Assembly (NCBI GenBank): GCA_030512335.1
Contig: JAULSU010000001.1
Coordinates: forward strand, 930,001-994,000
Reading direction: 5' to 3'
DNA length: 64,000 bases
From: Immersiella caudata
Lineage: Eukaryota > Ascomycota > Sordariomycetes > Sordariales > Lasiosphaeriaceae
Shown: positions 51,930 to 63,717 of the stretch, one piece after another
Layout: each line of letters opens with the position of its first letter
How positions within the stretch are numbered: the first letter of the stretch is position 1
Notes under the pieces: generated by a model
What the model was told of the DNA's origin: nothing
The model's database searches: none
What the model saw: only the letters and a program-made list of their open reading frames with translations
Program-made: the position numbers and the translations under genes

Positions 51930-54900
51930 ATGGCTGCTAAGCAAATCAAATTTGAGGAAGGGCTGGACGTTCTAGTCGATCCAGCCGACGCAACCGTTGA
52001 GTGAGTCTCTTTCGGCCATCTCCCACCCAGGAACGACATGCTGATCTCACTCCAGCATTGTGGCCATCCCTGGCCTCGGTGCCAGCCCGACCAAGAGCTG
52101 GATGTGGGACGAGAAGGACGACAAGAGCTTCAACTGGCTTAAAAGTGACGAGGGTCTCAAAAAAGACTTTCCCAAGGCTCGTGTCATGCTCTACTGCTAT
52201 GCGTCTGCCTACAAGGGGTCCTACAAGATCAAGCAATACATGGACAATATTGCCACAATCATGCTTGACGCGCTGCAACTCAAGAGGGAGGTATGTTGAG
52301 CCCTTGATATCTCCCAAGTCTGGTCAATAACTGACGGAAATAACGACAGAACTCGGCCCGCCGACCAATTGTGCTGATTGGTCACAGCATGGGAGGGCTT
52401 GTGGCGGCCAAAGTCTTGACTATGACTGAAATCTGCCGTGATAAATATCCGAACATGTACGAAGGCATCGTTGGCGTCTTCACCTTTGGCACGCCCTTTG
52501 GTGGCGCACCGGTGGCCGAGATTGCTAGTGAATGGATCAAGCTGAACAGGGCCACGGGCCTCGCCGTCGATTCGAAGCTTGTGGATCTCATGAAGCCAGG
52601 CAGCGAGTGGCTTCGAGAGCTGCGCAAGGAATTTGTCCGGTCAGCAGGGAAGCTGGGCCAGAAAGTGGACCTGCATTGCTTTTGGGAACGTCTACCAACG
52701 GAATGGGACGACATTATCGAGAAGCTCGCCGGCACTGCCTTTCCGCAAGCCAGCTTGAACAGGCTCCGCCTTAATGTCAGTGGACTACCGCCCTTTCCTG
52801 GCCGACTGAGCTGTGCTAAATGCATGAATGGGTGCAATAGGAATGCCGAGATTTTGTCAGCAGAGAGTTGGCCACCCTCGACGGAGCACAGGATACAGGT
52901 CTGGCTCGGACGCACAGGAACCTCGTCCGGTTCGAAGGTTTCAAGGACGATGCGTACCAACTTGTCAGGGCGCCCCTCAAGAGAGTTGTACATGCCGCAT
53001 CGCTCAGCGCCAAGGAGCGCTTCAACTCGACGCGCCAGTCCAGCATCTCGCGTTCCGATCTCACGTCCGTTATCAACTCTCTTGAAGGGGCCGATGTCGA
53101 AAGGCGGTTTCGTGATATTAAGCGACGAGTCGGGCTCGCGCCTGACCCATGGATCCTCCGCGAGCCAGAGTGCCAGGCGTGGTTCGAAAGCGAGGGAGAG
53201 CTCAGGGATGACTACCTCTGGATCCACGGCCGCGAGGGGAAGGGCAAGACAGCTGCGGCGACGGCAATCATCAACAAGATCCAGTCGACTATTAACAGAG
53301 ACGACATGAACCAAACTGACCGGTTTCCAGACCTGTTGGCTTACTTTTTCTGCGACCAAGCACCCGACTACTGCACGGCCGAGGACGTGGTCAAGTCTCT
53401 CCTTCGCCAGCTTTGCCAGCAACAAGACGTTCTCGCCACCTACGCCAAGCAGTTCGTCAGCAGAAAGGATCAAGACAGGAGCAGTGGAAACAACAAAGCC
53501 GCGCTTGGCATCGAGAATCTCTGGCAGAGCCTCCTGGACATGCTTACTGAGACCTCCATCGGGACGATATACTTTGTCCTGTGCAACCTCCACGAGCTCC
53601 CCGAGGACGACGAATCTACCAGGAAACTTCTTTCTTTCATCCGCAAAGCTACCCAAGACTCTGCACTGGACGCCGAAATCGACACCGGACCCGAATTTGC
53701 GCAGCGCAGAAAGCGCGTTCGGACGAAGTGGCTCTTCGCGACCAGGGACCGCCTGCCCATCCGCAGAGTGCTGGACGAAAACCCCGCTGTTCGTAATATC
53801 GATCTGAGTGACGAAAAATATGGGGACATGGTCCAGCGCGAGCTCCAGCAACATGCATGGACAAAGGTCCATGGTCTGCAGAAGAAAAAGGGCTACAACA
53901 AGGCGACTTCGTACTACGCCGGCAGCGTGCTCGGCAACCAGGCCGAAAGCACAAAGTGGATTGATGTTGCTGTTGTGCAGCTCGCCGCGCTGCCGGACAA
54001 TGCAAATCATATCAGGGTGCGGAAGCTGTTGGAGCGAGTTCCACAGGATTTTGCCACCCTTCTCCACCAAGCTTGGAAGACGGTAAGTGCGCCCTTGCAA
54101 CAAACCCCACCATCGCCATTCTTCCTCCCAGCACTGACGAAACTAAAGATCCTCGTGCCTCATGAAGGCACCGTGGAAGCCATCAAGGAACTTCTGCGGG
54201 CCTTGGTCTTGACCTACGAAAACCCTACCGAGAGCGAGCTCCTCGTCCTCGCCGGGCTCTCATCCGACGACAAAGAAACCTCCGAGGGCCTACTCCGCGA
54301 GCTGATCGGCAAGTGCAAGCCACTCCTCCAGCGAATACCGCCGCCACCGCCGCCGGGTGCAGGAGGAACAACAAGACCTGACGAGTTCAAGATTGGCTTC
54401 CTCAACCAAGACGTTAAACGGCATCTGCAACGCGAATCGGAGCTGAAGGACCTTCTCGGTCTCGATAGGGATGCTGTCAGGCTCCAGCACGGCATCCTTG
54501 CTCTAAACTGCTTCTCGCACATTAGGGACTCGATCGCCTCAGAGACTCTTCCCGTGCCGGACCAAGCGCCCCATCAAGAGGCAGCACAGGGCGTTGTGGG
54601 AACCGCCTCCAAAACGGCTGACGCAAGCTTAGCTGGTGCCCTCGGTGCTGTCAATGATAGCTCTGCCATTGAAGAGAGCCAGTTGGGCGAGATGGATGAA
54701 GAGGACTCGGATGGAGAAGGGTACGACGAGTTGGACGGAGAAGAGGGCGACGACTCGGATGCAAACTACTTCGGCACCATGGCTGGAGCCCCCGACGGAG
54801 ATAACACCATCGAAGCCAACTTGAAGCAATGGCCGACATCGATGCTGCCGTACGCAACCAAGCACTGGCTCCAACACGCCAGCGAGGCCAGCCCAGACAT

Positions 54901-56931
54901 TGCGGGGCGGCTTGTCAGTCTCGAAAGGGACTTCTGGGAGGCAGGTTCCGAGATCCGGCAAGTGTGGCTGACCGAGTTTCAACGGCTTACCGGCCGCTTT
55001 GGCGGGTTCCCCATCGATAAAAACATCAAGGCACTCCACGTAGCCGCCACAGTTGGTTTTCCGCGCTTGGTTGAGTCTCTGGTGAATGCGGGCTACGCTC
55101 AGGAGGTGAACGAATACGATTCGTTTATAAACACGCCGGTAAGTGTCTCCCGATATCCTTTTTTTACTCCCTTTCTTTCTGTTTCCTGATCCCTCACCTA
55201 GCTTCACCTCGCTGCGTACTTTGGAAGGACCGACAATGTCGAACAGCTGCTGCTGATCAAAGACATCAATACGGATGATGCCGGCCCGGATGGCACAGCA
55301 AGCACTCCGCTCTCCATGGCAGCCGCCAGCGGCAAGATTGCCGCCATGACACAGCTCCTCGACCATGGGGCAGACCCTAACTCCAGAAGCAATTGGTTCG
55401 GCCCAGTTATCAGCGCAGCCATCTTGTCGGGCAACGGCGACGCTGTCAGGTTGTTGCTCGAGCGCGGCGCCAAACTCAACCACCCCAATATCTCAGCAAA
55501 CCACTTGCGACCTCTTGCTCTCGCAGCACAGTACTCCGACATCACCATGTTCGAAATCGTCCTAGCCGCCGGGCGTGAGAGTCTGGACAGCGACGAGTAT
55601 GGCGGTGCGCTCGTAGCCGCTTGCACATCCGGCCGAATCGAGGTCGTCACCCGACTGATTGAATTTCAGCTGGACAGGGAACACTTCCAAAACAGCCTCA
55701 ACCGCGCCTACCCCGAACAGAATTGGGACGTGGTTAAGCTGCTGTTGCAAAATATGCCAGGGCTGGACTGTAATGACGCCTTCTACGCAGCCGCAACTGA
55801 TGTCGAACACCGGGTAGACGTGCTCACTGCCATGTGGGGTTGTACGTCGGGCGCTATTGACAAGGCAATCCTCGACAAGTCCCTATACGAAGCCACGGAC
55901 AGCGAAAAGGAATCCACGGTCAAGGCGTTGTTGGAAATGGGCGCGGACCCCAACGCTCAAGGAGAACAGTATGCCCCCTTCCTTTTATCTAGATACCACC
56001 AGAGTCGCATGGACTAACATGAAACAGATTCGGCAACGCCCTCACGGCCGCCGCCAACGACGGCACCGATGCCATAGTCCAAGCCCTCCTCGACGCCGGG
56101 GCAATCCCCACCTCGCCTTCCGGCTGGGCCCTCCAAGCCGCCGCCCAACAAGGCCACGCATCAGTCGTCACTACATTACTAGACCGCGGCGCCGACGTCA
56201 ACCATTTCAGCCCAAGCCACGCGTCCAGAACAGCTCTTCAAGCCGCCTGCGACTGCGGCCACTCGGACGTAGTAAAAATCCTCATCCAAGCGGGCGCCAA
56301 CCCGAACCTCGGCGGTGGCCCTTCCGAGCGCCCGATCTTCATCGCCGCCGACACCCGCCCCGAGGTGCTGCCTCACCTGCTCGCCGCCGAAGGAATCGAG
56401 CTTAACATCGTGGGCGGACCCGAGGATACAAGCCCCCTGTGTAACGCCGCCGCGTTCCTCCCCCTTGAATGCGTCAAGGCGTTGGTAGACGCCGGCGCAG
56501 ACGTCAACCTGGTCGACGATGAGGGGGATACCGCGCTGATGTCTGCCGCTGGCGTTGGTGAGGGCTCATGTGTGCGATTCCTGCTCAGGCAGGGCGCGAA
56601 TCTCGTGACTGAAAACCCGGAGTCCGAGGGGGGCTATGACACCGCCCTCGAGGCAGCCCTCGAAACACTGTTCGAGGAACTCGAAGAGAATAAAGCTAAA
56701 GGGGAGAAGGAGTGCGTGGATCTGCTCGCTAGCCGAGCCGTGGTCATCTTGAAGGAGCTTAAGAAACGTGCGGACGCAGGGGATCCGACGGCGCAGGAGA
56801 TCCTAGCGTTTGAAAAGGAGACTCGAGTCCCGGATATGGCTGATGAGTCAGCGGAGGAAGACAGGGAGCAGAAAGAGTTAGAAAATGGGCTGGGGAACTT
56901 GACTCTGGGCGGCGATGATACCGACGATTAA
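51930..56931 (+). CDS. NLR-like protein: SesB-type alpha/beta hydrolase, P-loop NTPase, ankyrin repeats
   Basis: Seven exons: 51930-52000, 52056-52290, 52350-52775, 52841-54082, 54149-55138, 55202-55968 and 56028-56931. The six GT-AG introns are 55-66 nt and every phase closes; 1544 aa. The N-terminal domain is a SesB/DUF676-like hydrolase: VDIVAIPGLGASPTKSWMWD and VLIGHSMGGLVAAK, with nucleophile Ser115. A linker leads to the NTPase, with Walker A GREGKGKT at 374-381 after WIHG, and a strand TIYFVLCNLHELPED in the Walker B position. After an acidic linker (about 835-865) come ankyrin repeats from about 945 to 1430, including TPLHLAAYFGRTDNVEQLLL and VRLLLERGAKLN. This is a STAND/NLR plan: effector, switch, sensor. 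SesB-type NLRs are known from incompatibility gene families; the ligand here is unknown. Confidence 0.9.
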
Positions 56932-56989
56932 GGCGGTAATGACGACGGTGATGGTGATGGTACCGTTGAACGCATAAGCTGCCCGCTCC

Positions 56990-58906
56990 ATGGAGACTGC
57001 GTTGACGTTTGGAAGCCTCGGCGACATCATCGCCATCTGTCAACTCGCCGTTCAACCGCGCAGAGCCCTCGGTCGCGGATGTGACGCCATCGGGAGCAGC
57101 TCGAAAGAGTACCAAGAGCTTCGGCAGGACCTGGACCTGTTCGTCCAGATCCTCTTGCAGGTAAGTCTTCCTGGTCTCCCAATCGACGCTTCTAACTCCT
57201 CTCTCTGTCTTCTAGGTCGTCTCAACTTACCAGCAACGAGAAAGTTCAATCTACCTTGGCGAGCTCGACAGAATCACCAAGGCGGTCGTGAGCCGGTGCG
57301 CGAGCTCGATTGACGAAGCGCTACGGCGATTCCAGGATAAGTACCACGACAACTTGCGAGCCGAATGGTCTGGCAGCAAGTTCCGCGATGGCTATAAAAA
57401 ACTAGAATGGTCGTTCAGGGACAAGGAACGGCTGCACAACCTGCGAGAGAAACTCCAGCGGAATACCCAGAGACTGACCCTGCTCACGGGACTCGCTGCT
57501 CAGTAAGACGTGTTTGATACCATGATGTGGAACTCCGAGCGCTGATCCAGGTTCACACTGCTTCGCAGAATTGTCGAGATTAAACGTTTGGTTGCAGCTG
57601 AAGCAGATTCCAAAGAAGAGCTTTTGCAAATACTGAAGGAGCAATGCAGGAGCGTCAACAGACAAGAAACGTTAACCACCACATCTGGGGGCGTTTGGGA
57701 GGTTTTGGTATCCGCAAAGAAGACGCTGGCGGTCGTTGTCGAAATAAAGGACCTCGTTGCCTCTTTTTCGGGCCTTGCTATCAACTCTCAGATCCTGGCC
57801 TCGAGTTCTGTGTCCCTACGGCCTATTGATCCAACCAGAGCGCTTCCAGTTATTCTCGAAGACTTTCCTGGAAGATTTTTCACAATCCCTCCGGAGTGGG
57901 TTGACAGACTGCAATGGAATGTAAGATTGAAGACCCTGGTGACTTGAACTATGCGTGTAGGCACCCGTTGAGTCCTGCGCGGTGGTGCTGACTTTCACTC
58001 GTAGACCTTGAACTCTCTCCTCGAGGACCAGTTCGCAGACCAAAAAGGCCACGAAATGGTCTGCCAGCAGCAATACACGCTAGAGGAGAACTACACTGGC
58101 AGGGATCTTGAGAGGGCGGTGCCCATTCCACAGTCCCTTCGAAGATGGATGAAGATCAACATGAGCAGGGTTTTCCAATTGGACATTGTATCAGGCGCTT
58201 GTCCTCGGTGTAACACCGATAGTCGAGCCACGAAGGATTTGACGATATAGTGGTACGTGCCTGTGAGACTTTTTCTAACTCTTGCAACGCACAAATTAAC
58301 AGCCAAAGCAAAACGCCAGGATGCGGTATGCGGTTCCGCCTCGCAGAGTCTGCGACCATCGACACAGGCTCTGTCCCGATGGACGCTGGAGAGGCGGCTT
58401 CAGCCAGCACAGCATCATCAAAGACTAAAAAGCAAGCAACTCGAGTCTACCCATCTGACTTTACCAGCGTTCGGTTGTTTCGGAGAGCGAATCGGGGACT
58501 GAAGCTCAAGCGCAGGCATAAACGAGATCGACTTGCAGCCTTTCGTACGCTTCTGAGTCACGAGGATTCAGCCAATGAGTTATCAACATCGTCCACCCAC
58601 CTCAACAACACGCTGGCACAGCATTCGCTCCCGCTCCCGGCGTTCAATGTTACCCAGCTTTGGAAGTCTAACGGTGCGCCGAACCCAGGCCCCGTACCCC
58701 CACAAGCCAGTCTTCCCAGCCTCTCCGAAACGGGATACGATGTCTGGGACCCACAGCACTGGATGCTTGATGGAATGCTCGATTTGAAATTTCAATTACA
58801 CCTTTGCTCAGCCTCCTCAGGGCGATTAGAAATGCAGTGCTGGGCAAAGACCTGGGGTCTGTGGGCACGAGAAGTGCAGTACGCCCTAAAGCATGAACAC
58901 CAGTAG
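56990..58906 (+). pseudogene. Fungal STAND-type N-terminal domain plus ubiquitin-like domain gene with one in-frame stop
   Basis: Five exons fit: 56990-57160, 57216-57502, 57569-57920, 58005-58252 and 58303-58906. The start METALTFGSLGDIIAICQLA and the helices after it match the N-terminal domain found on many fungal NACHT/ankyrin proteins. A ubiquitin-like domain follows: PVILEDFPGRFFTIPPEWVD, then YTLEENYTGRDLERAVPIPQ and INMSRVFQLD. The domain is normally followed by a Cys-rich knuckle, here ACPRCNTDSRATKDLTI, a TAG at 58248-58250, then (after the 50-nt intron) CQSKTPGCGMRFRLAE in the same frame. The frame stays open to 58906. The TAG is one C-to-T change from CAG. If the stop is real, the last 218 codons are lost or the protein ends in the knuckle. 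The gene starts only 58 bp after the NLR stop codon. Confidence 0.72.
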
Positions 58907-59447
58907 CCGGAGGGGAGACTCAAACATGGCGCGTCGCTTCGAGGGGGTGGCGATCCAGATTTCAAGTGACGCTTGTTGACAACGACGAGCAGTGTCTGCT
59001 ACCTAAGAGTTTGATGCCGAGGCACTCGTTCAGCTTCGCACAATGTGCCAGGACGAAGTATTTATTCACGCCACTTTATTTTCTGTCCCAAGAGCAATCC
59101 AAATATCTGTCGTTTGAGGCATCGGGTATGGGGGTTATCAACCAGCAACATCGGAGATAACCATGAACAGACGATCAGATCACCAATTACCGACGGGTCG
59201 GGACCGGATCTGCGGGGTAGGGACGTGACAGTGGAGCCCCCAATGACGGCATCCCGGCTGGCCCGACTTTCGGAGACTCAACTCTCACTCACCCACGAGA
59301 CAGCTGATCTATCACCATATAACCTCACAATCCCCAGTCATTGGCGGTGCAACTGGGAGGATTCCGATCTACAAAACACTCTCCACTGGACATCGTGCCC
59401 CAGCATCCACTCAGGGGCTTTACTCACAACCTCACAATCTCGTCATC
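58907..59447. other. Intergenic region
   Basis: No supported gene; it holds the promoter of the dehydrogenase gene. Confidence 0.5.
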
Positions 59448-60589
59448 ATGGCGCCAGTCAAAATCGCAGTCCTCGATGACTACCAGGGCATCTCCGAGCC
59501 CAAATTCAATGCCCTCGACCCAGCCAAGTTCGAAGTGACCTTCTTCAAAGACACCCTCCGCCCCTACAACCACCCCGACACCACCCAAGAAATCAAAGAC
59601 CAACTCGCCCAACGCCTCGAGCCCTTCACCATCATCGGTACTTCCCCTTCCCATTTTTTTATCTTCTCTCAACATCCACACCTATACTAACACCTCTCCC
59701 AGCAACCATGCGCGAACGCACCCCCTTCCCCGGCGCCCTCATCAACCGCCTCCCCAATCTCAAACTCCTCCTCACTACCGGCAACCGCAACCTCTCCCTG
59801 GACCTCCCCGCCTTCCAAGCCCGCGGTATCCCCGTCGCCGGCGCCACTGATAAGGCTCACCCCGGCGCTGTCGGCTCGGTCTCCACGACCGAGCACTGCG
59901 TTGCCATGATTCTCGCCGGGGCGCGCAACATCGCTCAGGATGATCATAGCGTGAAGACAGGAGGGTGGCAGACGCATAGCGCGGTTAGTTTGCACGGGAA
60001 GATCCTTGGTATTGTCGGATTAGGGAGGCTGGGCGTTGCAGTGGCGAGGATTATGAAGGTTGGGTTTGGGATGAAGGTGGTGGCGTGGAGTTCAAACTTG
60101 ACGCAGGAGGTCGCGGATGAGAAGGCGAGGGGTTCAGGGTTGGCTGTGGAAGGGGAGGATGGGGAGAAGACGTTCAAGGTCGTGAGCAAGGAAGAGCTGT
60201 TTAGCACGGCGGATGTGGTGAGTTTGCATATCGTGTTGTCGGATCGGTCGAGGGGAGGGATTACGGGGAAGGATTTGGAGTTGATGAAGAAGGGGGCGAT
60301 TTTTGTGAATTCGTCGAGGGGACCGTTGGTGGTGGAGGAGGATTTGTTGAGAGCGTTGGAGGAGGGAAAAATTAGAGCGGCGGCGTTGGATGTGTTTGAG
60401 CTGGAGCCGTTGCCGTTGGATAGCCGGTGGAGGACGACGGCGTGGGGGAGGGATGGGAGGAGTCAGGTGTTGTTGACGCCGCATACGGGGTATGTGGAGG
60501 AGAAGACGTTGGAGGGGTGGTATGAGCAGCAGGTTGAGAATGTTGAGAGGTGGGCGAGGGGAGAGCCGATTACGCAGAGCCTGTATTAG
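59448..60589 (+). CDS. D-isomer-specific 2-hydroxyacid dehydrogenase
   Basis: Two exons, 59448-59637 and 59703-60589, with a 65-nt intron (GTACTT...CCCAG); 358 aa. The N-terminal catalytic half starts MAPVKIAVLDDYQGISEPKF. The NAD-binding fold has GKILGIVGLGRLGVAVARIM. Catalytic residues are placed as in the family: Arg in FVNSSRGPLVVEEDLLRALE, Glu in ALDVFELEPLPLDS and His in LLTPHTGYVEEKT. The family reduces 2-oxoacids or oxidises D-2-hydroxyacids with NAD(P). The substrate cannot be read from sequence. Length and motifs are intact, so an active cytosolic enzyme is likely. Confidence 0.92.
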
Positions 60590-61302
60590 TTTCAGTTCAT
60601 TTTGAGAGAATTTGATGAACATAATGAATTGTCTTGGCTGTTGTTTTGTGTCCTCACAAAGGAGAGTGCTGGACGACAAACAGACGTTTTCGGCGTTTGT
60701 TTGCACATCGTCACCACACAAGCACCCGCAGAACAGAGGAATTCCTAGGCACCACGGAAGTACACCGCGAATTCCCGGGTGTCTGAAACATCGGGACGGG
60801 CATTTTAATGGCACGATTGACACAAAACTGGGAGGGTCTTACCCCAAGTTCAACCACCCACCATCACCCGTCAATGCTCCTTTCACGCCAGCGCTGAGCA
60901 CCCCTCGTGCCATTGCGATCAATGCCCATCCATCTTCTTTTTGAGTGCCTCTCCGAACGTGACAGGCCTTGTGACTACGCGCCGAGACGCGAACAAGCGT
61001 GCCCCGCAACGCGTCTCTGCAGCAGCACCTGCCGTCGAGACCTGCTACCAGTCCCTCCCGTTCTTTCCCTATTCTGCGAGCAACAAGCAGCGGCAGGGAA
61101 ATCTCTTCGCCGGCCAACACTTTGACTGTCTACTTTTCTGCTTTCCCTTTTCCTACTCCTCATCACCTTCGTCCCTCCCCAGGAAGATTTCGCTTCACAC
61201 CCGATCTCACTGTTATTTGTCGTCTGTTTGCTTGACTCCCTATCAGCATCCGAGCCTATCCGTAACTGCCGCATTCTCCGACATTGGCGCAATCGATTTG
61301 CC
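60590..61302. other. Intergenic region and leader of the next gene
   Basis: Pyrimidine-rich sequence at 61030-61300 looks like a long 5' leader. Open frames through it are not supported. Confidence 0.5.
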
Positions 61303-62849
61303 ATGCCTACCAACGACATCAGCGGAGTCGACGTCAGCCAGAAGAACCGCCTGCTTGCCATCATTCGTACGCAGCCGTCCCTATGACCTGCGTTTGATCC
61401 CGCTTACCTTTCGCCAGGTGAATCTCAGCGCACTGGGCATCCGATGCCTTCACCACAGTCCACTACAGGCATCAGTGCCGGTTCGTCCCTCTCATTCCCC
61501 GTTCAATTCTGCGTCTGACCTTTGCAACAGGTGGCGATTGCAAGATGGGCAATACTGCGGACCAAATCGGACCGTCGCGTGCTCCCCCGCGCCAGGGCGT
61601 TGCTGGTGTCGCCCAGAAGTTGCCACTTGGAGGAGCACCGCAGCCCATTCCGTCGATCGCGAAGCTTGTTCCGACCACCCCAGGCGTCTTCGGGACATCC
61701 ACAGTTCTTCCGCACAGAGGCCCTTCCATGTCGGGCGCCAATGGATATGCCAATGTCCACGAGTGGGTTGCGGCCAATGGCTCGCAGCAGGTGCCTCGAG
61801 GCCCTTCCCAGATGCAGGCGTCGCCTCGCCTGCCTCAACCTCTCGCCAAAGCCCCCGTTCGGACGGGGGCTAACCGCATGCCCATCACAGCTCCTACCAA
61901 TGTCCACATCACAGGCCGCCCGACCCAGAGTACCTATCAGTGGTCCGTCACGACCAGTGTCAAAGCGAAGCCTGAGGCAAGCAAGGCCCCGACAGTAAGC
62001 TTGTCGGGACAGGCACCGGTAGAGACCTTATCCAAAGTATGCCAGCGCAGACACCACAACCTAGAGTGGAAAAAGGAGATGACCACCACCGGGTTGTATT
62101 CCTTCAGTGTTTGGGCAGACGGAAAGGTATACCGTGCCCCCAAAGCCTACCGTGAGGAGAGAGAGGCCAAGATGGCCGCAGCCAAGGTCGCGCTGGCGGG
62201 GTTGGGCATCACGCCCTGGGCGGGGGATTCTGCCTTACAGGCAAGCGCCGCCAGCGCCAATAAGCTGCCCCTTGGGTTTGTCTTCAAGGGCGGTGACATC
62301 TTCTTCACCCCGTCGAATCTCAACAAGACCTCCGCAACGACAGGCGGACCTACCGCCACCAACGGAAACAAGACTGCTCCGGATACCAAAGGCAATGGCA
62401 ACGCCAAGGAGGAGGAACTCAAGTCCATCCTCAAGCGGCTGCAGACTATCTTCGGATCAGAGCTGAAGGACCGCTCGCGGGATCCCCCTCCGGTTGCCAA
62501 GGCCTTCCTCGAGGGCCTCAGCGTTGGCTCCCGCATTGCCTTTGGCAACATGGACAGCAAGGAGGTCCCCCGGGGCAAGGAGAACCAACGTCCTCGCCAT
62601 GATCTTCACAGACCCACTCGCCGCACCCGTTCTCGCTCTCCTTCCCGGGATTTACGCCGCACCTATCGAGAACGAGATCGGGAGTCATCTCAGACCACCT
62701 GCATCAAGCAGGAGGTCTTGTCCTCCCCGTCTGCTGCCCGCGGTAACAGCGTGACTCGCGACACTCGGCCGGTCGGCCGCGGAAATGGATTTCCCACTGA
62801 CCGCAGGTGGGAGCACGACAAGTACTCCCCGCGGTATTCCAGGGCCTAG
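61303..62849 (+). CDS. dsRNA-binding-domain-like protein with Arg/Ser-rich tail
   Basis: Three exons: 61303-61366, 61418-61480 and 61531-62849. Two introns of 51 and 50 nt join MPTNDISGVDVSQKNRLLAI, a 21-codon exon (ESQRTGHPMPSPQST) and the long exon; 481 aa. The small middle exon makes the model persuasive because both phases close only with it. The centre (about 210-275) has LSKVCQRRHHNLEWKKEMTT, then YSFSVWADGKVYRAPKAYRE and EAKMAAAKVALAGLGI, which follows the dsRBD pattern (helix, three strands, helix with A-K-x-x-A-A-x-x-A-L). Flanks are Pro/Gly/Ser-rich and disordered. The C terminus is Arg/Ser-rich (RRTRSRSPSRDLRRTYRERD), as in splicing or RNA-binding factors. RNA binding is inferred; no catalytic domain is seen. 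Confidence 0.75.
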
Positions 62850-63717
62850 GGCCACCGGAGCATACATTATTATGTGTCAGTTGGCCCGTTTCGACACCAA
62901 CTAGCCCTTCTCGGCTTGAAAAAAGACCTCCGCAGCATCTAGGCAGCACCGAGAGTGGCCTTGGAGTACTGATGGAGGATTGAAGCGGCCCTTTGAGGGC
63001 ACTGACATGTCGATTGGAGGCATGGGGAATTTGTTTGAGGCGCTACATGGCATATGGCCGAGGATGTCATCGGCGCAAGGACGCCTGCGCGATGGAGCGT
63101 ATATGTGGAGTTACATTTGCTTTGGGCCTCGAGGTTGGCGTTGGGCGCATGAGGTTCTAGTCTGGAGGTTTGCTAGGCCTTTGGGAAGGCCTCGAACGAG
63201 TTGTTTGATGCGTATGACAGCAAGGATTGAGGCCCGAGGGATGATCGGAAGTACGTGGACTGATGTCAGCGAGAGTTGTAACTGGACGGCATGAGGACTT
63301 GCTGGGAGTAGTGAAGGACTTCCTAGGCGCCTGCCAGGTCTGTTTGTCTTGATGGAAGGCTCAGTAATAGCAATACGATGTGTGATTGCATTTTGTGCGC
63401 GGCCAGGTTCCGTGTGTGAAGATGTTTGTGAGTTGATTGGTGATCTACCCAGCTTGAGTAAGGCTTTGCCTGCAATGGGATGCAACTTTCTCCATCTCAC
63501 CATTTCACAGGCCTTGTCCGTCACGCCCAAGTGGATGATAGGCATCACTGGCACCGAACACTCAAGTCGTCGGCCTGGTCACCTATGAGAGGTAAGGCAA
63601 CCCCCGAAAGGCACTGCAGAGTACTGCCTCACAGACCCCAGGACACACCAACAAGAGCCTTGGAGCATGATCGTACACATCAACCCCCCCCCCCCATAAG
63701 AGAGCTAAACATCTCTT
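62850..63717. other. Intergenic region between convergent genes
   Basis: No supported gene. A 13-C run lies near 63684-63696. Confidence 0.5.

Noticed and set aside
52382..54103. 573-codon minus-strand frame antisense to the NLR
   Set aside because: The plus strand has consistent splice phases and NLR domains; the antisense frame has no family features and reflects GC-rich codon usage.
60941..61873. 310-codon plus-strand frame
   Set aside because: It runs through the leader and first introns of the dsRBD-like gene in the wrong frame; the three-exon model explains the region.
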